A stretch of 23,427 nucleotides of DNA from CAZDYP01 sp964509505. GTDB taxonomy: Bacteria; Chloroflexota; Anaerolineae; JACRMK01. The translations under genes and the position numbers were made by a program. Below the pieces are notes generated by a model. That model was not told the origin of the DNA and did not search any database. It saw only the letters and a program-made list of their open reading frames with translations. Position 1 is the first letter of the stretch; every line of letters begins with the position of its first letter. Of this stretch, positions 14,337 through 19,475 are shown piece after piece. The stretch is taken from contig CAZDYP010000070.1 in NCBI GenBank assembly GCA_964509505.1, forward strand, positions 1 through 23,427. The letters are read 5' to 3'.

Positions 14337-15158
14337 ATGAATCCTTCAACTAACTCTGCTAACTCCGCCATGACAGTTGAAATACCCATTCCCACGGTTG
14401 ATGCCTTCGCGGAAAGCGTTACTCACATCGCGCAGCGGCTAGGCGAAACGCAAAGCGTGCCGCTCGAATTGATTCGACGGATCGCGCAACACATCGGCGT
14501 CGAGGCCGCGCAGCGCTTTATGCAAGAAGCGCAACGGGTCGAGCAGCAAGGGGGCTTGCTGCGCGCGAGCGGCAAAGACCGACGCACGCTGGGTGGCGTG
14601 TTCTTCAAACTCGTGAAAGAGAGCGTCTCTGCGGACACGCGCAAAATCATTTGGAAACGTTTCGGACCCCGCAAACGCAAGAAGCAGAGCGTGAGCGTCG
14701 CGCCGCCGTTTGTGTGGGAAGAACGCGCGAACCTAGTTTTCATTCAAGATTCTCTCAAAAAACCCGGGGAGGCAATCACTGTGAAAATTACCTTGGTTGG
14801 GCGGCCTAGCCGCATTATCCAAAAAGACAGCTGCGTTATTACCACGATGCAAAACGGCAAAGCGCCAACCTTACCGAAAGGGTTGCCCACGCCGCCATCC
14901 ACGCCCACTAACTACATTGTGTATATCGCGCTCAAGCAATGGAAGACGCTCGAGGAATCGTTGAAGGATCCCAACGACTTGCTCATCATCGAGGGTTATG
15001 CGACCTTTGACGCACAGCTGAAAGCAATGGCCGTGTTCGCGCAGAATGCGACCTCGAAGCTGATTCAAGCGGCGAAGCGCGAGGCGCAGAAAGCGCCGGA
15101 TGATAATGTCGTAACGAAGCCTGTGGCAGAGTCGCCTAGACCTGCGACGAAAAAATGA
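14337..15158 (+). CDS. PHAX RNA-binding-domain protein
   Basis: This 273-aa protein contains, at about residues 25-97, a domain matching the PHAX RNA-binding family (PF10258-like): AQRLGETQSVPLELIRRIAQHIG, then ARFMQEAQ-like helix with VEQQGGLLRASGKDRR and the hallmark RRTLGGVFFKLV (82-93). In animals this domain of the snRNA export adaptor PHAX binds single-stranded RNA; bacterial members exist but have no established role. A basic linker (GPRKRKKQ, 110-117) leads to a second domain (about 145-247) with PSRIIQ, LPKGLPTPPSTPTNYIVYIALKQW and LLIIEGYATFDAQLKAMAVFAQNATSKLIQAAKR, which I do not recognise outside this kind of protein. The tail is low-complexity. The promoter arrangement suggests leaderless translation. 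An internal ATG at 14370 is an alternative start. Confidence 0.72.
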   Translation: MNPSTNSANSAMTVEIPIPTVDAFAESVTHIAQRLGETQSVPLELIRRIAQHIGVEAAQRFMQEAQRVEQQGGLLRASGKDRRTLGGVFFKLVKESVSADTRKIIWKRFGPRKRKKQSVSVAPPFVWEERANLVFIQDSLKKPGEAITVKITLVGRPSRIIQKDSCVITTMQNGKAPTLPKGLPTPPSTPTNYIVYIALKQWKTLEESLKDPNDLLIIEGYATFDAQLKAMAVFAQNATSKLIQAAKREAQKAPDDNVVTKPVAESPRPATKK

Positions 15159-15168
15159 TGATGAAACA

Positions 15169-15203
15169 GAAACCCGTTTGCAAACGCAAACGGGTTTCTT
15201 TGT
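15169..15203. terminator. Bidirectional terminator between convergent genes
   Basis: The 12-bp perfect stem GAAACCCGTTTG/CAAACGGGTTTC has a six-base loop, followed by TTTG-TTTT on the plus strand. It lies between the PHAX-domain gene and the sufU-like gene. Confidence 0.85.
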
Positions 15204-15218
15204 TTTGCGTAACATGAG

Positions 15219-15644
15219 TCATTCACAGATGATGCGATGCTGTTCAAGCGGCGCATGTCGCAATTTGTTTCGATATTCCCGCAGAGCGGCTTTCAATACG
15301 TCGAGGCTCAACGTCGAACAGCGCGGGCGTGTGCGAATCACCTCTTCGCCGAGCTCGTCAACCAAAACCGTGTGATCGAGCTGCTCCAATTCGCCGAGGC
15401 TCATGCCTTGCACTAAGTCGGTGAGAATCGAAGCCGACGCTTGACTCACCGTGCAACCCTCGCCCATGAACGAAATTTTGTCGAGCTGGTCGCCATTAAA
15501 CTTGAGATAAATTGTGATGACATCGCTGCAACCTGGATGACCACCTTCGACATAGGTATCGGCATCGGGCATCGCGCCGCGGTGGTGTGGATGTTGGAAA
15601 TGCTCCAGCAGATATTCGATTTGACTCTGCCGGTCAAGGCTCAT
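15219..15644 (-). CDS. sufU: NifU/SufU-like Fe-S cluster assembly scaffold
   Basis: This 141-aa protein of the IscU/SufU family acts as scaffold or sulfur acceptor in iron-sulfur cluster assembly. It keeps the three cluster or zinc-binding cysteines, HPGCSD (Cys39, with Asp41), GEGCTVSQAS (Cys64) and RPRCSTL (Cys109). The start ATG overlaps the TGA of the rhodanese gene by four bases (ATGA), with AAAGGACT upstream, so the two are translationally coupled. A longer reading that begins inside the rhodanese gene is an artefact. No cysteine desulfurase is nearby. SufU type rather than IscU is inferred from the spacing between the second and third Cys. Confidence 0.9.
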   Translation of the reverse strand: MSLDRQSQIEYLLEHFQHPHHRGAMPDADTYVEGGHPGCSDVITIYLKFNGDQLDKISFMGEGCTVSQASASILTDLVQGMSLGELEQLDHTVLVDELGEEVIRTRPRCSTLSLDVLKAALREYRNKLRHAPLEQHRIICE

Positions 15645-16492
15645 GGCTGGTAGTCCTTTTGAATCGGCGCGTTGACCAGGTTGCCCCACTCGGTCCATGA
15701 GCCATCGTAATTCTTCACGTTGGGATAGCCCAACAAGTACTTCAGCACGAACCACGTATGCGAGCTGCGTTCGCCAATGCGGCAATAGGCGATGACTTTT
15801 TTATCGGGCGCGATGCCCTTGCCTTGATAAATGTCGCGCAACTCGTCTGCCGATTTGAAGGTGTTGTCCTCGCGCACCGCTGTCGCCCATGGGATGCTGA
15901 CCGCGCCGGGAATGTGCCCGCCGCGTTGCGCGCCTTCCTGAGCGTAGCCGGGCATGTGTAACAACTCACCCGAAAACTCTTTGGGCGAGCGCACATCCAC
16001 CATTGGCTGCTGCGTTTCGTATTGCTTGAACACTTCATCGCGGAATGCGCGCACGCTCAGGTCCGCATCCTTCGCTTGGTAGTTCGTGCGCGGATAGATT
16101 GGCACGTCCTTGACCAAGGGGCGTCCTTCGCGCTCCCACTTGGCGCGACTGCCATTCATGATCTTGCAATGTTTATGACCGTAATACTCGAAGAGCCACA
16201 GCGAGTAGCAGGCGAACCAATTGTTCTTGTCGCCATAGAATACGACGGTTGTATCGTTGCCGATGCCGCGCTCGGCGCATAGTTGCTCGAACGCTTCTTT
16301 GCTCAGGAAATCACGGCGCACGGGGTCTTGCAGTACGGTGAACCAATCCACCTTCACGGCTCCTGGAATGTGGCCCGTTTCGTAGAGCAGATAATCTTCA
16401 TCGGATTCTGCGATGCGGATGTTGGGGTCGTTCAGATGGTCTGCGACCCAATCGGTTTCGACGAGATATTCAGGATGCGCATATTGAGACAT
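15641..16492 (-). CDS. sseA: Thiosulfate/3-mercaptopyruvate sulfurtransferase (two rhodanese domains)
   Basis: This 283-aa protein is a tandem rhodanese. The N-terminal domain (about 8-125, HIPGAVKVDW) lacks the active-site Cys, and the C-terminal domain (about 150-278) carries the catalytic loop YCRIGERSSHTW with Cys237. The enzyme moves sulfane sulfur from thiosulfate or mercaptopyruvate to an acceptor. The CRIGER loop is typical of actinobacterial and Chloroflexi thiosulfate sulfurtransferases. The start has a strong AAGGAGGGACC ribosome binding site. Its coupling to the SufU-like scaffold gene suggests sulfur delivery for Fe-S clusters, which is inference. Confidence 0.93.
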   Translation of the reverse strand: MSQYAHPEYLVETDWVADHLNDPNIRIAESDEDYLLYETGHIPGAVKVDWFTVLQDPVRRDFLSKEAFEQLCAERGIGNDTTVVFYGDKNNWFACYSLWLFEYYGHKHCKIMNGSRAKWEREGRPLVKDVPIYPRTNYQAKDADLSVRAFRDEVFKQYETQQPMVDVRSPKEFSGELLHMPGYAQEGAQRGGHIPGAVSIPWATAVREDNTFKSADELRDIYQGKGIAPDKKVIAYCRIGERSSHTWFVLKYLLGYPNVKNYDGSWTEWGNLVNAPIQKDYQP

Positions 16493-16542
16493 GGTCCCTC
16501 CTTGATGGGAATAAATTTTTTGATCAGTGATTCAACTATCAC

Positions 16543-16571
16543 ATTATAGTCAGCATTGGTATGCCCTTCAA
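16543..16571 (-). promoter_or_regulatory. Promoter of the sulfurtransferase-sufU operon
   Basis: On the minus strand TTGAAG (16571-16566), a 17-bp spacer and TATAAT (16548-16543) precede the start codon by about 50 bases. It lies immediately after the terminator that ends the upstream non-coding transcription unit. Confidence 0.65.
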
Positions 16572-16574
16572 AAT

Positions 16575-16601
16575 AAAAAAGCCCAAGGATAACCCTCGGG
16601 C
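16575..16601 (-). terminator. Intrinsic terminator ending an upstream non-coding unit
   Basis: On the minus strand a GC-rich hairpin (GCCCGAGG...CCTTGGGC, one mismatch) is followed by six T and TATTTT. No protein gene ends just before it, which points to a non-coding transcript. Confidence 0.75.
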
Positions 16602-16785
16602 AACGGCGTTGATGGTGTTGGGCATCCGTCTCACGGTGAAAATCGCGGAGACGGTGACACGGCGAAAGCCAGTAAAAACTTTAGCGCAATGACATGAGAC
16701 AGGCAGACACACGCGCACCGCTCCGCTTCGTACAGAAGCAAGCCGCCAGACACAGGCATTGGGGCATCGCGTTGACGTGAAACAC
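16575..16785 (-). ncRNA. Candidate small RNA, about 210 nt, unidentified
   Basis: A near-consensus promoter (TTGGCG at 16820-16815, 17 bp, TATAAT at 16797-16792) and an intrinsic terminator (16601-16575) delimit this stretch on the minus strand. No convincing protein is encoded: the only reading frame across it has an unlikely composition and no ribosome binding site. Local stems visible in the RNA include CCGTCTC/GAGACGG (16626-16632 with 16648-16654) and GCTTC/GAAGC (16725-16739). I found none of the conserved landmarks of RNase P RNA, tmRNA, SRP RNA or the common riboswitches. It could be an independent sRNA, a 6S-like RNA without recognisable sequence, or an attenuated leader of the sulfurtransferase operon. 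Confidence 0.5.
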
Positions 16786-16820
16786 GCTGGGATTATAAAG
16801 CAAAATGGGCTTGACGCCAA
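16772..16820. promoter_or_regulatory. Overlapping divergent promoters (sRNA and uma2)
   Basis: On the plus strand TTGACG (16772-16777), 16 bp and TATAAA (16794-16799) point to the Uma2 gene. On the minus strand TTGGCG (16820-16815), 17 bp and TATAAT (16797-16792) point to the candidate sRNA. The two -10 boxes share bases, so the promoters should exclude each other. A second plus-strand candidate is TTGACG (16811-16816), 17 bp, TACGAT (16834-16839). Confidence 0.55.
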
Positions 16821-16865
16821 CGATTGAGTTTGTTACGATTGTATTGTGATGATGGAGGTAAGCGG

Positions 16866-17429
16866 ATGAACACAACCTTGGCGCCGCCTGAAACGAAGTT
16901 GATCACAGGCGAAGAATTTTGGCGAATGGGCAACCTCGGTCCCAGTGAATTGATTGAGGGGAGAATCGTGATGGGTGAAGCGACGGGTGACGCGCACGGC
17001 GTTTTTGAATCGGGCTTGGGCGCAGCACTGACACAGTTTGTGCGCCAGCGTAAGCTCGGTTGGGTGATGGTCGGAGAAGTCGGCATTTATACACGGCGCA
17101 ATCCCGATTGGGTGCGCGGCGCAGACATTATATTCGTCTCACGCCAACGGCTGCCCGACGGGCCGACAGGCAAATTTTTGGAGGTTGCGCCTGAGCTCAT
17201 CGTCGAGATCATGTCACCCAATGACCGTTGGCAAGAGGTGCGCGATAAGCTCGAAGAATATTTTGCGCTAGGCGTCGCGCGGGTATGGATTGTCGAGCCG
17301 TCCAATCGCGCCGTGTTGGTGTACGACACAGCGACACACGCGCAGCGTTTGAATGAAAGCGATATGCTCAAGGGCGAAGGCATCCTCGCGGAATTTGCAA
17401 TGCCGGTTGTGGATATTTTCGAGTGGTGA
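16866..17429 (+). CDS. Uma2 family (DUF820) putative restriction-fold endonuclease
   Basis: This 187-aa protein has the PD-(D/E)xK nuclease fold of the Uma2 family, which is expanded in cyanobacteria and Chloroflexi. Visible signatures are TGEEFWRMGNLGPSELIEGRIV at the N-terminus, DWVRGADIIFVSRQRLP with the active-site Asp, and PELIVEIMSPNDRWQEVRDKLEEYFALGVARVWIVEP holding the Glu and Lys of the catalytic motif. A GGAGGT Shine-Dalgarno lies eight bases before the ATG. Biological role is not established for the family; association with mobile elements is common. It is a single-gene unit with its own promoter and a bidirectional terminator downstream. Confidence 0.88.
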   Translation: MNTTLAPPETKLITGEEFWRMGNLGPSELIEGRIVMGEATGDAHGVFESGLGAALTQFVRQRKLGWVMVGEVGIYTRRNPDWVRGADIIFVSRQRLPDGPTGKFLEVAPELIVEIMSPNDRWQEVRDKLEEYFALGVARVWIVEPSNRAVLVYDTATHAQRLNESDMLKGEGILAEFAMPVVDIFEW

Positions 17430-17473
17430 GAATGCACAGGTAGTTATACTGACCGCAAGCGAAAATTCCAACC

Positions 17474-17506
17474 AGACCTGTCTGGGTTCCAAAACCTGAC
17501 AGGTCT
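17474..17506. repeat. REP-like palindrome, CAGGTTTTGGAAACCTG family, copy 2
   Basis: The arms AGACCTGTC and GACAGGTCT are perfect over 9 bp and continue imperfectly toward the centre. Read on the minus strand, the core CAGGTTTTGGAACCCAG matches the palindrome at 9150-9176 except at two positions. Confidence 0.7.
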
Positions 17507-17542
17507 TGACTCAGAAAACCAATGTGCGTTTAGTATATAAAG

Positions 17543-17587
17543 CCCAACGAGCGACACACAAATTCAATGTGTCGCTCGTTGGGGTTT
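17543..17587. terminator. Bidirectional terminator with 16-bp perfect stem
   Basis: The arms are at 17543-17558 and 17568-17583 (CCCAACGAGCGACACA and complement) with a nine-base loop. GGTTTT follows on the plus strand and GGGCTTTATA on the minus strand. It sits between the convergent uma2 and cyclase genes. Confidence 0.85.
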
Positions 17588-17602
17588 TAGCGCCGATCAA
17601 CG

Positions 17603-18727
17603 TTACATCGCGTTTGCTTTCAGATTCACTACATTGTACGCCATCACGGGCCGATGCAAGCCTTTGAGGCGCAACTCGCCAATCAATTCGCCCTCGACTA
17701 AATCTTCGACCATTACATAAGCGCGTTGGCTCACGAGAATCTGCCCCGCGCGTGCTTCGGAACACAAGCGCGCGGCGAGATTGAGCACCGTGCCTGTCGC
17801 GCCATAATCATACCGCCCCTCGAAACCAATCTGCCCCATCGTCGCATAACCATACGCAATGCCCACGCCAAAACCAATCTCATGCCCACGCTTGCGCCAA
17901 GCGGTCGTCAATTCAAGCATCCGTTGACGCATCGCCACTGCCATTTTCACCGCGCGCGCGACGGGGTCGGGGCACGGCAATGGATCATTGAAGAAGACCA
18001 TGATGCCATCGCCCGCGAAGTTGCCGACCGTGCCTTCCGCGCGATGAATCTCTGCGCCCATTGCTGTGTGATACTCGTGCATGAAGCTCATCACGTCTTC
18101 GGGTTCGGCGGTCTCGTAGAAGGGCGTGGAGCCGCGTATGTCGCAAAACACGACGGCAATCTCACGACGATGATCTCTCAGCACATCATTGCCCGTTGAG
18201 ACAATCGCCTCCGCGACCTGTGGCGAGAGGAAGCGGCGCAAGCGTCCCAAGCGTTCCAGCTCCACTACTTGCTCTTTCACGCGCGCTTCCAAGGTGCGAT
18301 TCCATTCGGCGAGTTGCGCCGTTTGCGTCTCGATGGTGTCGTGATATTGTTTGATGCGGAGCAACGAGCGCACGCGCGCGAGCAGCTCATGTTGGTTGAC
18401 GGGCTTCGTGAGGAAATCGTCTGCGCCCGCTTCGATGGCTTTCACCTTTTCTTGCGGCGCGTCGAGCGCCGTCACCATGACGATGGGCAGAAAGCGGGTT
18501 GCATCTTCTGCGCGCAAGCGACGCACGACTTCGTAACCGTCCAGCTGCGGCATCATCACGTCGAGCAAGATGAGGTCGGGCATTTCGGCGCGCACCTGGT
18601 CAAGCCCCTCCACCCCATTCGCGGCGGAAACCACGTTGTAACCGCGCGGCGTGAGCATGGCGTCGAGCAATTTGATGTTTTGCGGCGTGTCGTCCACGAC
18701 GAGGATTTTCCATTGACGCTCAGTCAT
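17603..18727 (-). CDS. Response regulator with adenylate/guanylate cyclase output domain
   Basis: This 374-aa cytoplasmic protein has a receiver domain (about 6-122: acidic pair VDD at 11-13, phospho-acceptor Asp56 in LLDVMMP, Thr86 and Lys108 in LTKPV), a coiled-coil linker (about 125-165) and a class III nucleotide cyclase domain (about 185-370). The cyclase keeps both metal-binding aspartates, FCDIRGS (Asp196) and FAGDGIMVFF (Asp240), plus the transition-state pair NLAAR (Asn316, Arg320). The substrate (ATP or GTP) is not decided by what I can read. The start at 18727 has GGAACGG upstream and leads straight into the receiver. The frame stays open for 34 more codons through a duplicated REP element, encoding two near-identical 21-residue units, which I regard as probably untranslated. 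It is the likely output of the kinase and regulator upstream. Confidence 0.92.
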   Translation of the reverse strand: MTERQWKILVVDDTPQNIKLLDAMLTPRGYNVVSAANGVEGLDQVRAEMPDLILLDVMMPQLDGYEVVRRLRAEDATRFLPIVMVTALDAPQEKVKAIEAGADDFLTKPVNQHELLARVRSLLRIKQYHDTIETQTAQLAEWNRTLEARVKEQVVELERLGRLRRFLSPQVAEAIVSTGNDVLRDHRREIAVVFCDIRGSTPFYETAEPEDVMSFMHEYHTAMGAEIHRAEGTVGNFAGDGIMVFFNDPLPCPDPVARAVKMAVAMRQRMLELTTAWRKRGHEIGFGVGIAYGYATMGQIGFEGRYDYGATGTVLNLAARLCSEARAGQILVSQRAYVMVEDLVEGELIGELRLKGLHRPVMAYNVVNLKANAM

Positions 18728-18738
18728 AATCCGTTCCA

Positions 18739-18864
18739 TCACACTCTGCTCGTGCTGGATTTGCAATCCAGCGCAGGGCGGCGGATTACAAATCCGCTCC
18801 GTCACACTCTGCTCGCGCTGGATTTGCAATCCAGCGCAGGGCGGCGGATTACAAATCCGCCGCG
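18739..18864. repeat. 63-bp tandem duplication of a double REP palindrome (BIME-like)
   Basis: Two direct copies (18739-18801 and 18802-18864) each hold two palindromes in opposite orientation. The first is GCTGGATT-TGC-AATCCAGC (18754-18772; 10-bp arms in the second copy at 18815-18837). The second is GCGGATT-ACA-AATCCGC (18781-18797; 10-bp arms at 18841-18863). The core GGATTTGYAATCC is shared with the palindromes flanking the RAYT gene at 21474-22031. The unit length is a multiple of three, so the minus-strand frame entering the cyclase gene stays open. Confidence 0.9.
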
Positions 18865-18900
18865 AGCCGTTGTTGGTTTAGGAGTTGCACTCCCCCACCA

Positions 18901-19287
18901 TCATGCACCCGTTTGGTGCTTATCACACACGGCGCGAATCGTCTCGAGAAATTCCTGCACCTGAATGGGCTTGGTCAGATAAGCCACAAAACCCGCCGCC
19001 GCGATACGCGCACGGTCGGTCTTCATCGCGGAAGCGGTGAAGGCGATGACGGGAATCGTCGCCGTTGCAGGCTCCGCTTTCAAATGTTCCAAAGCCGTAA
19101 CGCCGTCCATGCCCGGCAGTTGAATGTCCATCAAAATCAGCTGCGGCAAATGCGCTCGCGCCAGCGCGATGCCTTGCTCCGCCGTGGGCGCTTCGAGCGT
19201 GCGATAGCCTTTGACCTGCAACAGGTCGCGCGCGAGCTTCAGGTTCTTGTCGTTGTCCTCGACGATGAGGATGAGTTCGTTTGCCAT
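18901..19287 (-). CDS. Single-domain response regulator
   Basis: This 128-aa protein is a stand-alone receiver domain of the CheY/DivK type with no output domain. The acidic pocket is VEDND (9-13), the phospho-acceptor Asp54 lies in LILMDIQLPGMDG, the switch Thr is in IAFTASAM (about 84), and Lys106 is in LTKPI. It probably shuttles phosphate from the histidine kinase encoded 170 bp upstream, or modulates it by protein contact. GACGGAGA precedes the ATG. The gene is separated from the kinase by a repeat cluster and from the cyclase by the REP duplication, but all three read in one direction and probably form one signalling unit. Confidence 0.93.
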   Translation of the reverse strand: MANELILIVEDNDKNLKLARDLLQVKGYRTLEAPTAEQGIALARAHLPQLILMDIQLPGMDGVTALEHLKAEPATATIPVIAFTASAMKTDRARIAAAGFVAYLTKPIQVQEFLETIRAVCDKHQTGA

Positions 19288-19303
19288 GCGGTCTCCGTCA
19301 ATA

Positions 19304-19325
19304 GTAATTGGTAATTGGTAATTGG
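19304..19325. repeat. Heptamer array (GTAATTG x3)
   Basis: Three exact GTAATTG units sit just upstream of the response regulator start. The array resumes at 19420 after an inserted 94-bp hairpin. Confidence 0.88.
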
Positions 19326-19419
19326 GGCTCTACCGACTCTGACGGGAAACAAGCATGGTGAGCTTGTCGAACCATCGACAAGCTCAGGATGCTGGATTCC
19401 CGTTCAAGTCGGGAGAGCC
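19326..19419. repeat. 94-bp hairpin element inserted in a heptamer array
   Basis: A long imperfect inverted repeat has outer arms GGCTC/GAGCC, then CCGACT/AGTCGG, CGGGAA/TTCCCG and GCAT/ATGC, and a perfect 10-bp core AGCTTGTCGA-ACCA-TCGACAAGCT. It resembles a REP/MITE-type element and is flanked on both sides by GTAATTG heptamers. No open reading frame is present. Confidence 0.8.
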
Positions 19420-19475
19420 GTAATTGGTAATTGGTGATGCGTAATTACCAATTACCACTTACTCATTACTTCTCA
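19420..19475. repeat. Heptamer array (GTAATTG to CCAATTA) containing the kinase stop codon
   Basis: The eight in-phase units are GTAATTG, GTAATTG, GTGATGC, GTAATTA, CCAATTA, CCACTTA, CTCATTA, CTTCTCA; the second half is complementary to the first. The TAA stop of the histidine kinase (19459-19461, minus strand) is inside the unit CCACTTA. Confidence 0.87.

Noticed and set aside
15645..15785. 47-residue N-terminal extension of the SufU-like protein
   Set aside because: It lies wholly within the rhodanese gene in another frame, whereas the ATG at 15644 has a good ribosome binding site and matches the family start.
16575..16785. 6S RNA, SRP RNA, tmRNA or RNase P RNA identity for the non-coding unit
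   Set aside because: The ends do not pair into a single long hairpin as in 6S RNA, and I see no conserved SRP tetraloop region, tmRNA tRNA-like end or RNase P core. The unit is also too short for the last two.
16539..16820. 93-codon minus-strand reading frame across the candidate sRNA
   Set aside because: Cys/Arg/Val-rich composition with no ribosome binding site, spanning both the -10 region and an intrinsic terminator; not a credible protein.
18739..18864. CRISPR-like array
   Set aside because: Only two direct copies with no unique spacers and internal palindromes; it is a duplicated REP doublet. The cluster at 22151-22362 fails for the same reason, and no cas genes are present.
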